Shown here one piece after another: positions 47,158 to 57,795 of a DNA stretch of 64,000 bases. How positions within the stretch are numbered: position 1 is the stretch's first letter; the number at the start of each line of letters is the position of its first letter. A program made the position numbers and the translations under genes. The notes beneath the pieces are model-generated. The model saw only the letters and a list, made by a program, of their open reading frames with translations. It ran no database searches and was not told the DNA's origin. Source of the DNA: Adiantum capillus-veneris (lineage: Eukaryota > Streptophyta > Polypodiopsida > Polypodiales > Pteridaceae); the NCBI GenBank assembly GCA_014529385.2, contig CM043960.1, positions 36,902,781 through 36,966,780 of the forward strand, in the 5' to 3' direction.

Positions 47158-47499
47158 GTGAAAGATCAGGAAGCCCTCAATTTCTTTGATGGAGGAGCCA
47201 AGGCCAACTTCTTTTCACTTGAATTGGCGGCTCGATTTGGAATTACGCTCGACAGGCTGAGGCCACAGGCGGAGGTAGTTATAGCGACACCCGGACAGGA
47301 TGTTGCCATTACACCGATCATTGGCAAACTTCGTTTGCAATGTCAGGGGTGTTTAGGGCACGAGGACTTCTACGTAATTCCCTTGGGAGGTTGTGACGTC
47401 CTCCTCGAAATCCCTTGGTACCACAAGAACACCACCGTGCTTGACTATCGGGCTGAGAAAGCGACTTTAACAAATGAAGGGTACAAAGATTGTATTTGA
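47158..47499 (+). pseudogene. Ty3-1 protease domain
   Basis: The frame FFDGGAKANFFSLELAARFG contains the retropepsin-like active site at 47188, with DGG where DSG or DTG is usual. The second half, GHEDFYVIPLGGCDVLLEIPWY, matches the C-terminal part of Ty3 proteases. The same DGG occurs in Ty3-2, so it is a family trait and not a chance mutation. Confidence 0.8.
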
Positions 47500-47539
47500 T
47501 AAAATTCACCTTCTTTATTTAATTTTATGGAGAGAGCTG

Positions 47540-48960
47540 AATAATGATTGAAGGTCAAATATGGTTTGACCTCGAAAAGAACGCCAAGATTTTCTCCTCA
47601 CATGTTGATTGTTTCTCTGAGGGCATGCCAGGCGAGTTGCCACCAGCTCGTCTTGAGGATCATACTATTGATCAGATACTTGAAGCACACCACCGAACCG
47701 GCCACCTTACCGTGTGAGCCGAGCCCAGAATGAAGCGATTATGAACCAAGTGAAAGACCTCTTGGAAAAAGGGTTTTATCCAGCCAAGTACTTCACCCTA
47801 CTGCTCTTCGGTGTTGTTGGTTTTGAAGAAAGACGGATCTTGGAGAATGTGCATGGAATATAGAGCTCTCACCAAAATCATTATCAAGAACAGATTTCCG
47901 ATTCCTGGGATCGATGGTATTCTTGATAGACTACAGGGATCCTCTTGTTTCAGCAGGATCCGTTGGAAGAGCGGATATTGTCAGATCTGAATCACGCCGG
48001 GAGATGTCTACAAGATAGCTTTTCGGACGACCTTCGGTTTACATGAATTTTTGGTGATACCTTTTGGCCTTACCAATGCTCCAACGACTTTTAACCGAAC
48101 GATGGACATTATTTTGAAAGATTACAGATCTTTTCTTGACACTTTCTTTGATGACATTATTGTCTTCTCCAACGATGAGCCAGAACATAGACATCATCTG
48201 ATACAGGTCTTTCAGGCATTACCGGATCACAAGTTGGTGATCAATGCAAAGAAGAGTGACTTTTTCTTATTACATATACACTTCTTGGGACACATCGTCT
48301 CAGCAGCAGCAGGAGTGCAGATGGACCCTGCCAAGATTGAGACTATACGTGATTGGCCCGATTTGAAGAATGTCCATGAAGTTAGAAGCTTCTTGGGCTT
48401 ATGTTCTTACTACCGGCGGTTCATTAGAAAGTTTGCAGAGGTTGCTTCTCCTTTGCATATGTTGACACAGAAAGGAGTCCCTTTCTCGTGGGGACCCACA
48501 GAAGTGATTGCCTTTCAGACTTTAAAAGAGAAATTGACTATTGGACCAGTTTTGACTTTGCCGGATTTGCAGAAGTCATTCGAAGCATATTGTGATGCTT
48601 GCGGTCGTAGTCTGGGTGCGGTCTTAATGCAAGAAGGCCATGTCATTGCCTACAAAAGCCGATCGTTTTCAAGGCCTGAATTGACAACACAGATATATGA
48701 GAGAGAGCTTTTGGTAGTTATCCATGCTCTTACTCAGTGGTGACATTACCTACTCGGAGCCGATTTCACGGACTTCGTTGACCATCAGAGTTTACGCTAC
48801 TTCTTGTCAGAGAAACAACTTTCGGAAAAGCAAATGCGGTGGGCAAACATCTTGTCACAGATTCATTTCCAGATTGTCCATGTGCAGGGGCAGAAGAACT
48901 TGGTGGTAGATGCTTTGTCCCGAAAGCCGTTGGTTCTGGCTATTTCCCGCGAGACACCAT
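47540..48960 (+). pseudogene. Ty3-1 reverse transcriptase and RNase H
   Basis: The N-terminal RT part is broken by stops and frameshifts (47540-48000). From 48051 a 230-codon frame is open. It has PFGLTNAPTTFNRTMD, FFDDIIVFS (48144), FLGHIVS, MDPAKIETIRDWP, SFLGLCSYYRRFI and then RNase H with YCDACGRSLGAVLMQ and RELLVVIHAL, before a stop at 48741. Beyond the stop, DHQSLRYFLSEKQ and VDALSRKPLVLAIS complete RNase H. The catalytic FFDD is preserved. Confidence 0.85.
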
Positions 48961-49039
48961 AGAAGCTTCGAGGACATGGTCGATCAGTATGCCACAGATA
49001 CAAATTTTTTAGATGTATACAGTCGAATATAGAATGGGG

Positions 49040-50374
49040 ATGTAGTAGCGGGCTACTTGATGAAGAAAACGATGTTGTGCATTACACAGCCGTTGGTGGA
49101 AAAGGTTCTAATCAAATGCCACTGTCCACCATTTACGGGTCACCGCGGCATTGATACCACCTTGAAAGGTTTGGAGAGATGCTTCTATTGGCCGAGACTC
49201 AAGACGAACGTGGACAATTTTGTACGTAGTTGCTTGGTATGCGAGAAGGTCAAGATTGACAGGCATAAAGCATAGGGATTGTTACAGCCTTTACCCATTC
49301 TCATCCGCCCTTGGGAAAGTAATGCAATGGATTTCTTTTTTGATCTCGCGAGAACACCGAGTGGTCACGATGGTATCTGGACTGTTATTGATAGATTTAG
49401 CAAGCAAGATCATTTCATTCCAGTGATGAAAACAGTCAAGCCAAATCACTTAGCGAGACTGTTTGTAACCCAGACTCTAGATTACATGGCATGCCTGAGA
49501 CGATTGTCTCCTACAGGGACCCTAGATTCACGAGTTTGTTTTGGAAGGCTATTTGGGAGAAGATTGACACGCAGTTGCAGTTCTCGTCATCGTTCCACCC
49601 GCAGACTGACGAGCAATTAGTGGTACTAGATTTATTGAAGTCTTACATCTTGGATCAGAAGGCTCAATGGGAAAAGTATTTACCTTTGGTGGAATTTGCC
49701 TACAATAACACGATACACTCTTCGACGGGAAAGGCGCCATTTGAGATTATTGAAGGTGCTACGAAGGTTCCACCCTTCCGAAGCATGAAAGGTAAGATTT
49801 TTGAAGCTGACGAGTACACGCGTGACTTGGACATGGCTTTTGCCAAGGTCCGCGAGGCTTTGCAGAAATCTTAAGAAAGACAAGAAAAGGTCGCAGATCG
49901 CCATTGTCGCGATTTGAAATTGAAGGAGAACGATTTGGTGCTCTTACGTTTTGAGAAGGCACGCTTTAGAAAGAAAAAGGGAAAGGAGAGACTTTTTCCA
50001 AAGCTTAGTATGCGATACTACGGACCTTTCCAGATTTCCGAAAAGATAAATGATGTCTCCTTTAGACTGAAGCTGCCCGACACTTGGAGAATTCACAATG
50101 CTTTTCATGTGAGTCTCTTGAAGCTTTTTAAAGGCGATGTACCCGAACATGGGAAGCTTGATGAGCAATCGGAAGTGGAAGAAAACGAGGAGATCCTTGT
50201 TCCAGAACATATATTTTCACATAAAGACAAAAAGATTAAGGATAAAGCGATAAGGTGGTTCTTGGTTAAATTCAAGAATATCCTGCATTGGATGCAAAGT
50301 GGATGGAGGAGGAGGACCTAGCGGATACTCATCAGATTGTGAATCTTTACCTTGAAGCATTTGCATTAGCATAA
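49040..50374 (+). pseudogene. Ty3-1 integrase with chromodomain-like end
   Basis: The zinc-binding HHCC part reads TGHRGIDTTLKG with CLVCEKVK. The core has [18 protein letters not shown] (first Asp), [15 protein letters not shown] (second Asp) and HPQTDEQ. The bases that would encode the usual GQSEIAN run are reduced there. The C-terminal part has [16 protein letters not shown] and [10 protein letters not shown]. It ends in [21 protein letters not shown] and then (shifted frame) [14 protein letters not shown], a divergent chromodomain. Such domains guide chromovirus integration toward particular chromatin. Confidence 0.82.
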
Positions 50375-50981
50375 TCTATTCTAAATGGAACCCCGAACTC
50401 AGCTTCGGCGAAATTTGGTGCCTCGGGCTTGCACAGGAGGGGAGTCACTCGTGACTTCGCTCCTTTGTCAACAGATTGCTCCGATTTTTTATATTAAAGT
50501 CACTGATGTCCCTATTGGGTTTCAAGGATAGTGTGGGTTGACAATATTCTGCTGTAATGACTTTAAGATTTGGAATTCCCGATAATATGATACCGATTTG
50601 TACTTGACTTGTTTGAGTGCACGAACTGATAGACGAAATGATTGCAGCATTTCGGTCTGAACGATCTCGATAGACATGGTTGCAATAAGAATTAGTCATT
50701 CGTGCATCTGTGAGGTCTCGAGTGGATCTAGATGCGATTGCTAAATATGTTGCCGATAAATCATGGTCTGAGATCCGAATGAATTATGAATGTGAATTGT
50801 CATGTGATGTCCTGTGATGTCGTGTGATGTCCTGTGATGTGGTTGTCGATTGGTACATGTGCTAGATGTGTGTTCCTAGTGTGTCGGTACTAACAATCAG
50901 TGTCTTCTAAGACAGTTTATGGCCTCTGTCTATTTTGCAGGCGTAATCGAGGGCGATCACAATGCTTTCAAGAGGGGGGTA
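50375..50981 (+). other. Ty3-1 3' untranslated region and polypurine tract
   Basis: 600 bases hold no recognisable gene. At 50800-50841 GTGATGTCCTGTGATGT-type 11-base units are tandemly repeated; Ty3-2 has a similar array at 63798-63836. The polypurine tract AGAGGGGGGTA (50971-50981) lies directly before the 3' LTR. Confidence 0.75.
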
Positions 50982-51467
50982 TGTCACAAACTGGTGTGCC
51001 CATGGTACACACATCTGCTAGGGCTGGTTGGAATGCTGACGTGGCAAGATTTCCGGTTTTCATGCTGTTAGGGCCGATGTGGGATGGCTGTACAGAATAC
51101 CGCGTTTTGCGGCAGCTGTACGACAGCTTTTGGCTACTTCTTTATTCCACGCAAGAGAAAGAGAGAGCTTTATTGCTTTATTTTTATCTAGCAATGGCTT
51201 GTGAGAAGACATGCTTTATTTTTGGGAAGAGCTTTTGATTTTCAGCTTCTGGGGCTCTGCTTTTGGCATCCCTTGTAAACGTTTATAAGTGTGGTTTGGG
51301 CGCCCACTTCTCAGAGTATCTGGACGCAAAGTCTGAGAGTGAAACCCTCCCACTCCCATGTACTTTGAGTTGAAATTTAATCCAAAAAGAAATACCGAAA
51401 GGGGCGCTAGTCTTTGGGGCCAATATTTCTAGGCACAGAACTCCGGCCGGCCGTGTCGAATCAATTG
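50982..51467 (+). repeat. 3' LTR of Ty3-1, truncated
   Basis: It matches the 5' LTR from TGTCACAAACTGG to TCGAATCAATTG and then stops. About 100 terminal bases are missing, and the sequence passes straight into the copia fragment. Confidence 0.88.
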
Positions 51468-52596
51468 AAAATTAGACGATGGACTATAAGGAGCTGTTAG
51501 CTTCCTCTTGATACCATTTTCTTGGCAAAACTTAACAAAATGAGCATATGTGAACTCACCCCCATTGTCTTTACGCAAGTATTTCAGCTTCCTACCTGTT
51601 TGGTTAGTCACAAATGCATGAAAAATCTTCAAAGAAGCAAACATGTCACTTTTATTCATGAGAAAATAAACTAATATTTTTTGAGAGAAATCATCAACAA
51701 AAGAAACCAAATACGCAACACCACCTATACTCTTTGACAGGCATGCTAAACACATCAGAATGTACCAGATCAAGATGATCAAATTTGTGAGAGACACCAG
51801 AGTAATAAGAATTTCTCACTTGTTTTCCATATTGGCATTCATTACAAAAATCAAGCTTTAAGCCCTTAGTATCAACAGGAGAGGAAAAAACATCAAGTCC
51901 TTTCTAATTCATATGGCCTAATCTATTGTGCTAAAGCTCTAAGTGAGACTCAATCTTTGCTATAGCAACAAACGTGCCTGGCAAGGCTTTGCAATGCAAG
52001 AAGTAAAGTGTCCCCTTCTTTGTGCCTTGAACAATTTGCATAGCACCTTCTATAAGCTTCCAAGTACCACCAGTGAAAATGGTGTTATTACCATGCATAT
52101 TTAGCTCTCCAACAGAGAGCAAACTCTTCTTGCTGCCAAGAACATATCTGACATCATGCAAAACAAGTTCTTGCCCATTATTAAGGGCCAAACGAATAGT
52201 GTCTTTTCCATCAATCATGCAAGCATGATTATTTCCAAGATAAGCTTTGCCATAACTGTCTGCATAAAAAGTGGCAAAACACTTCCGAGATGGAGTCACA
52301 TGAAAAGAGGCACTTGAGTCCAATATCTAGGATTGGGATAAGCCATCATTCACAGACAATAACGCGTCAATGACATCACCCTTGGTGATCTGCATGTCCT
52401 GTGCATGATAAACATGGGCGTCCAATAGGCGACAAAGTGGCACACAAAATATCATCTATGTCAGAAAGTTCCTCAATCACGACATTGGAGGTTACATTGA
52501 CGTTCTCCTTGTTCCTAGAACTATCAAATACATTTGCCTTGTCATCCTTTTTCTTCTTGTCCCTTGCATTCTTTTTCCATTCTTGCTCTTTTTTAA
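51468..52596 (-). mobile_element. Ty1/copia fragment trapped between two Ty3 elements
   Basis: The minus strand shows, in order, a charged region (52596-52440), a protease site LDSSASFHVTP (about 52320; DSS replaces DSG or DTG), a GAG-pre-integrase region (LNNGQELVLHDVRYVLGSKK, SVGELNMHG) and the integrase core. The core has FVDDFSQKILVYF and LRKDNGGEFTYAHFVKFC and ends at KRKLTAPYSP. The catalytic Glu, RT and RNase H are missing. The right edge is the Ty3-2 LTR inserted at 52597, and the left edge is the broken Ty3-1 LTR. Confidence 0.85.
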
Positions 52597-52883
52597 TGTC
52601 ACAAATCAGTGACTTGGCAAGCCATAGACACACCCCATCCAGTGGCTAGTAGACCGGTATGCTGGCGGGAATTACCCAGCAGGGCTGACATGGCAATCGA
52701 GCAGGGCTGACGTGGCAGCAGGAAACCCTAAGGGCTGACCTGGTAGGCTGTACGGATGCCTCCGTGATTTGCAGCGTAGATTTCGGATGGCTGATGACGT
52801 GGCAACATCATGCGGAAAAGAAAAGCAAAAATTGCTTGGGCAGTTTTGGGCCTTGCTTTTTTGCTACGCAAAACAACATGAGA
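52597..52883 (+). repeat. 5' LTR of Ty3-2, left part
   Basis: From TGTCACAAATCAG to GCAAAACAACATGAG. It includes three CAGGGCTGAC-type units (GCAGGGCTGACATGGCA, GCAGGGCTGACGTGGCA, AAGGGCTGACCTGG). It stops where the LINE-B tail begins. The right part resumes at about 57794. Confidence 0.85.
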
Positions 52884-52943
52884 TTTGATTTGATTTGATT
52901 TGGTATTAACGTCCGCGGGGGGCCAGAAATGACCCATGGGACC

Positions 52944-53795
52944 TCAAAGTGATACATAGTCTCCCCTCACGGGGGTGTATGGTGTGGTGTGTGTGTGTGT
53001 GTTATTCTCTTTTTGTGTTCCTATGAGTGTCTTTTGATGCTCAAGTATGCGGGTGAGGTATGTGCCGAGAGCTGTAGGGGAGGGATCTGTCTTGGATAAT
53101 AGGTCCGCAAAGGTAGAGCAACCGCTTAGAAGTGGCTGAAAGTTAGCCCGGATGTGAGCGTATTCTAGGCATTCCAATGTCACATGTGCTTCATCTTCGG
53201 GAGCTTGCATTGTACATGATGTGCATATCCGTTTAGAAGCATCAATTTTCAGCCAGCCCTCTGTTTCTATTTTGAGCATATGTGACCTTGTGCGCATCAA
53301 AGAGATGGCTCTTCATGCCATGTGGGGCATGGGTGTTCGTATGTGGGCCTGAGCTTCCATTGGGTTTGTGCTATAGCCTTCCCAATACTATGTGTTGACA
53401 TGCTTGCAATAGTATTCAAATTTCGAGCGGTGTTGTGTTGTCTTCCACCTGGTGTGGAGGTTATTTAGTAATGCAATTTCAAAATTCAGCATGTGTTCTC
53501 CCTCCTTGCCCTCCTCAATAAGCATGTCCATATATGCCTCTACATTCCATTTAGCGAACCATTTCTTAATGTCCTGTATGAGGCTCGATGACAGAAATTT
53601 GCTTTTTTTTTTTGTCTTTTGCGGCGCACATCCCGTTTCCCATGCAATGCGGGGGATTCGAGTAGTAGGCATCGCTTTGACCTTCATGATATATGTGTAC
53701 ATTTTTGCAATGCTTTCATTTCTAGTGGTCTCTTCCCTGTCTCCAAGAGTAGCACGGAGTATGGTGTCGTCTTTTTGACCCCCATGTGTCGACAT
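52944..53795 (-). pseudogene. LINE-B ORF2 C-terminal region with knuckle
   Basis: After the RT, a frame shifted near 53720 continues with TTRNESIAKMYTYIM and WETGCAPQKTKKKSK, then stops at 53388 and again near 53310. The following frame has ICTSC...HVTLEC (about 53180-53230), the same type of C-terminal knuckle as LINE-A CPLC...H....C. No QxxIxxFF motif is seen here, unlike LINE-A. Confidence 0.75.
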
Positions 53796-54817
53796 AGAAA
53801 TTTTGTCTGAATTTTTTCAATTTCATTCCATGTGTGGGCTGAAATGCTTGCTCCCCATATTTCCACTCCGTAGAGGATGGCTTCCACTACGCATGTCTCA
53901 AAAATGGTCGTTTTTATCTCCCATCTTTTTATGCTCCTTTGTGTGAACTTTTTTCCAAATTGATAGTACTTGGCATGGCCGATGTCAATTCTATTATGTG
54001 CGCATTGTCCCCAAGCATAGTTGCACGGGATGTCAATCCCCAAGTACTTGAAACTGTCGACTTTCTCAATTTGTTTCCCTTGATACATGAGGGGGGCGTG
54101 GGTATCCATCTTACGAGTCTTTACAATCATGAACTTTGTTTTGTCTACATTGATTGATAGACCCACATTTTTACAAAAAGCATGTAACGCATCGACCAAT
54201 TTCTGTAGAGCTGTAATGTCATGGGCGAAAAGAGCCACATCGTCTGCATAGATGAGCATGAGAAGTGTAAACATCCCGATGGCTGGTTCATCTCCTTCTA
54301 GTTGAGGGAGGAAGTTTTCTATTTGATCAATGCACAATCCAAAAAGAGTAGGGGAGAGAGGGCATCCTTGTTTGACCCCGATGTTGCTCGAGAAAGCTTT
54401 GGACAGCCCTTCGTGTGTTTTTAGTTGACATATGACTCTGTCATAGAGACGTGCTACCGCACTCCTGAGATGCATGGGTACTTTTATGCATTCCATCCTT
54501 TTCCATATACCCATTCTCGGGACCGTGTCAAAGGCTTTGGTGAAATCTACAAAGCAACAGTATAATGTTTTTCCCTTTAGCCGACTCTCTTCCATTATTA
54601 CCTTGAGTGAAACAAGGTGATCAATGGTGCTATGTTTTGGTCGAAAACCCGCTTGTTCTTTTGCTCGTTTTCCATTTGTCTCTGCCCATGTGCTTATGCT
54701 TTGTTCTAAGATGCTTCCCAAAAGCTTTGCCATGCAAGATCCAACCTTAATGGTACGGTAGTTGGTAGGTTGATTTACATCCCCTTTTTTGTAAAGTGCT
54801 TTGATCCAGTTCTTTTG
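53684..54817 (-). pseudogene. LINE-B reverse transcriptase, core open
   Basis: A 349-codon uninterrupted frame (54733-53684) holds the RT: AGFRPKHSTIDHLVSLK, CCFVDFTKAFDTVPRMG, NIGVKQGCPLSPTLFGLC, LLMLIYADDVALFAHD (YADD intact, about 54245), VGLSINVDKTKFM and FKYLGIDIP. A TAG at 54818 separates it from the preceding linker frame, and a frameshift near 53720 ends it. The KAFDTVPR and GVKQGCPLSPTLFG boxes are shared with LINE-A, so the two are sister lineages. Confidence 0.87.
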
Positions 54818-54820
54818 CTA

Positions 54821-56372
54821 ATCCTCGGGTAGCCCTTGAACAATGGCTTGGTTTAGCATTCTATGTATCCACTCTCTGGCTCTCATACCTGACCATTTAA
54901 GCATTTCTGAGTTCAAGTGTAGTATGTCCGGAGCTTCCCATTTGCAAGTTTCTGTATGCCTTTTTAACCGTTTCGGGATCAAAGTGGTCTTGGGCATGGA
55001 GATCGGTTTGCATGTGTGGCATTTCTTCCGCATTATTATGCGCACATAGTTGTTCCACATACATGTACATGTCATCTGAGCTTATGTCCCCCATAATGTC
55101 ATGTCTCCGTCCTTTTATTTTCAGCCATTCTTTTTTGGGATTTTTCTTGAAGTTGGCTATGGCTTGTGTCTCCGTGCGTAGCTCAGAGTTTCTTCTTTTC
55201 CGCCTCTTGAGATTTGTGTAGTCTTTTGATAGAGTTTCCCATTCCGTGTTCGTCATTGACAGGGCCCGCAATTGTTTTTTGACATACTTGCACTCTTCAT
55301 CAAACCATGGGTTATGCGGTAGCCCTTTAACATGATTTCCTCGCCGATGCGTTTTTCCCATTGTCTGTTCCACGGCGTCACAGAGAGCTTGTTTGAAAAT
55401 TGGCCATGTTTGTGCGATGTGTGATGGTATGGGTACATGAGGAAGTGCATTGTTTAGATGTTCTTCATACATTCTTTTCTTGTCCACTTGCATTTTGTAT
55501 GTCCATGATCGGGCATGGGGCTGTTTTTGTGCTTTTTGAGTGGGAACTTGTAGCCTTACATGGATTGGGGTGTGGTCCGAATTGGGTGACCTCTTCCCAA
55601 TTGTAAAATTACTTACAGTATGGGATGCCTCATATGCAATCAATACATAATCAATAACACTCATGCCTTTGTTGGCCATGTAGCATGTGCATTCTCCCGA
55701 TTTTTCAAACTTACTTGTTCCATTGACGGCGATTAGTTGTAAGGATGTCATCATACTGAGCAATGCAATACCTTGCGGGTTTGTAATGAGATCTTTCGAA
55801 CATCTCTCCCATGTGGGATCTAGTATCTCATTATGTTCAAGCATTGGAGGTGTCATGAGATCCACCATTTGCATTTGCGCATGTGCTATGCGAGCATTCA
55901 TGTCCCCAATAAGCATAATCATCCCTTCTTGTGCATAGGCATGGATATCGGCATACAGATCCTCGAAAGGGTATTTCTTCTCTACATTGAAGGCACCATA
56001 GAATGGTGACTCTCTATGGGGGATGTAGCACCCGGCAATGAACATAGGTTTAGGTTTTGTGTCAAACTTGATCCATATATACCGGTTATGGGCATCTGTC
56101 TTGCAAATTGTGATCATTTTTCTGAGTTCCTCTTGGTATATCACTGCGACTCCTCCTTGTCCCCTCATTTTTGTACATGGCATCCGTAGGGAGTGTGTGA
56201 CATATCCTTCAATGTGTGGTATTCTACATGCATCGTGTTCCCATGTTTCCAATAAAAAGAGAATGTCGGCTTGTGGTAGGACTTCCGTTAATCCTTCTCC
56301 TTTATGCCACGGGAAGCCTCTGCAATTCCAACTTGTTATGTGTAATTCCGTGAACCCATGGGTCTCGCATTG
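54821..56372 (-). pseudogene. LINE-B ORF2 endonuclease and linker
   Basis: Directly after the ORF1 UGA the frame reads QCETHGFTELHITSWNCRG, the endonuclease start. LLETWEHD (metal-binding Glu), GGVAVIYQEEL, LIGDMNARIAHAQ, SVIDYVLIA and NSDHTPIHV follow. All ordered AP-endonuclease motifs are present. The frame is open for about 490 codons to near 54950, where a frameshift occurs, and then the linker continues to GLPED-stop (54818). No ATG precedes the catalytic Asn in this frame. Confidence 0.85.
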
Positions 56373-56375
56373 TCA
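56370..56375 (-). promoter_or_regulatory. In-frame UGA-CAA between ORF1 and ORF2 (LINE-B)
   Basis: The minus strand reads AAAATGACAATGCGAGACCCATGGG. This is nearly the same as LINE-A copy 8 (GCATGACGGTGCGAGACCCATGGG), although the proteins on both sides have diverged widely. ORF2 continues in the ORF1 frame. Confidence 0.62.
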
Positions 56376-57248
56376 TTTTGTTTCCTCTTTTGCTTCCCCT
56401 TTCGTGTCCGCTTGGGCTGTTTTTTTGTTCATGCGAGCTTCGTATGCTTCACGTCTGGTCTTTTGTTGGTTCGGCGTTCTATCTTCACTAATGTATAGTG
56501 CGCTATCCTTTAAGTACATGCGGGCGTTTTCGAGGATAATAGCCCTCTTGCGGGCATCCAGAAGTGTGCATACGATTGCCCTATTTGCTTCTGGTTTCTT
56601 CTTGCCTACTCGATGTGCACCATATACCACCACATCGTGCATTCCGAAGTTAAAGGAGATCATTTCCGTGATGTCTGTGTTCAAGGTAATGACCTTCTCG
56701 TTGTCGGATTCGGGGATACCCCGTATCACGATGTTCATTTTTCTTTTCTCTTGTTCGGTGTATTCTTTGTCATCCTCATTAGCATACATGTCTCTGTTCA
56801 TTGAGGAAGTCTGAGGCATTGGTGTGTTTGTCAGTGCATCTTTCCAAGAGCCCACATTTTCAGATACATTCATTTGCGCAATCTTTTCATCATGTGTGGC
56901 TAGTGTATCTTGCATTGTAGTTGTGTGCTTATCAAGAGCACCCTGGAGCTCCTGCATCTTCTCCTCTTGGTGGCGGACTCGTAGGTCTTGCATTTGGAGC
57001 TTGTGTTCCAATTCTTGGTTTTTTAGAGCTAGGTCTTTGATTTCATCACTTTTCTTCATGATGGTGGTGTGCATCGAGGAGATGAGTCCCCATATGTCTC
57101 GTAATGAGCATGGTGGCGTATTCCCTTCCATGATGTCCGGTTTCGGGGGGGTTGTTTGCTGTATTGGTTTGGGTCCCATGGTGCGTGTAGGTGAGGACCT
57201 GACAGAGAGGCCGCTTCTGGAAATTCGCAGGTTCACAGTGTCATTCAT
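56373..57248 (-). CDS. LINE-B ORF1, intact 291 codons
   Basis: An L1-type RNA-binding chaperone with no internal stop. The N-terminus is polar. A coiled coil covers residues about 60-140 (KSDEIKDLALKNQELEHKL and following heptads). The RRM-like part has MNIVIRGIPE, HDVVVYGAHRVGKK and AIVCTLLDARKRAIILENAR, and the C-terminal part YISEDRTPNQQKTRREAY. The VRGIPE, RVG, RAI and EDRTPxQ signature is that of L1 ORF1 proteins. It ends in a basic and acidic tail before UGA-CAA. It is the only complete retroelement frame in the window, though its partner ORF2 is broken. Confidence 0.85.
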   Translation of the reverse strand: MNDTVNLRISRSGLSVRSSPTRTMGPKPIQQTTPPKPDIMEGNTPPCSLRDIWGLISSMHTTIMKKSDEIKDLALKNQELEHKLQMQDLRVRHQEEKMQELQGALDKHTTTMQDTLATHDEKIAQMNVSENVGSWKDALTNTPMPQTSSMNRDMYANEDDKEYTEQEKRKMNIVIRGIPESDNEKVITLNTDITEMISFNFGMHDVVVYGAHRVGKKKPEANRAIVCTLLDARKRAIILENARMYLKDSALYISEDRTPNQQKTRREAYEARMNKKTAQADTKGEAKEETK

Positions 57249-57274
57249 GTGGCCATGGTGTGCTGGTAGCCAAT

Positions 57275-57276
<2 letters not shown>

Positions 57277-57371
<95 letters not shown>
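57277..57371. repeat. (GA)n microsatellite
   Basis: A perfect GA tract lies just upstream (in element sense) of the LINE-B ORF1 start. Confidence 0.95.
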
Positions 57372-57373
<2 letters not shown>

Positions 57374-57704
57374 CAACACTAAAGAGGGAAGGGGGGGGGG
57401 GGGGGGGGGCGATAGGCGATAGAGTTAAAAAGGGGGCGATAGAGTTAAGATGTGAAAAAAAATGTAAAAAGGTAAAGGTTTTAGAGGAGTGGGGCAGCGC
57501 GATAGAGAGAGGGGGGGCGGGGGGCCTATCGCGATAGAGAGGGGGAGCGGGGTGCGGGTGCGCAAGGGTTGGGGGTGCGGGTGCGCAAGGGTAGGGGGTG
57601 CGAGGCGGCAGAGCGGTGTTGAGGGGGCTGCATGTACCAGCGCGCAGGCAGCAGCAGGGCGCGCGATTGCAGCAGAGCGTGCAGGCATTAGCAGGGCGTG
57701 CGAG

Positions 57705-57713
<9 letters not shown>
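57372..57713 (-). other. GC-rich leader-like block of LINE-B
   Basis: G-rich on the plus strand with GGCGATAG(A) repeated near 57409, 57433, 57500 and 57530, then GGGTGCGGGTGCGCAAGGGT twice (57552-57600) and GCAGCAGGGCGCGC-like words. It resembles the GC-rich leader of LINE-A in composition and position but not in sequence. I see no gene. Confidence 0.5.

Positions 57714-57793
<80 letters not shown>
57714..57793. repeat. (GA)n microsatellite
   Basis: This perfect GA tract ends exactly where the Ty3-2 LTR sequence resumes. It probably grew from the GA-rich tract that this LTR family carries. Confidence 0.95.

Positions 57794-57795
<2 letters not shown>

Larger units (their letters stand above)
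45074..51467 (+). mobile_element. Ty3-1, chromovirus-like LTR retrotransposon
   Basis: A 6.4-kb element runs from the 5' LTR (45074-45638) through PBS, gag, protease, RT-RNase H, integrase with a chromodomain-like end and PPT (50971-50981) to a 3' LTR cut short at 51467. It lies in LINE-A copy 9. The order protease-RT-RNaseH-integrase defines Ty3 elements. The visibly diverged LTRs and many stops show age. Because the 3' LTR is truncated, no target-site duplication can be checked; the five bases before it are GACAC. Confidence 0.9.
52884..57713 (-). mobile_element. LINE-B, full-length, inserted in the Ty3-2 LTR
   Basis: On the minus strand it has a GC-rich leader (57713-57372), a (TC)n tract, ORF1 (57248-56373), an in-frame UGA, ORF2 (56372-52944), and a tail with AGGTCCCATGGGTCATTTCTGGCC, GACGTTAATACC and four AAATC units, ending at 52884. 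It shares architecture, the junction block and the tail with LINE-A but differs strongly in protein sequence. The insertion sits where the sister LTR (45254) has a GAGAGAAAGAGAGAG tract. The 5' limit is inferred. Confidence 0.85.
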
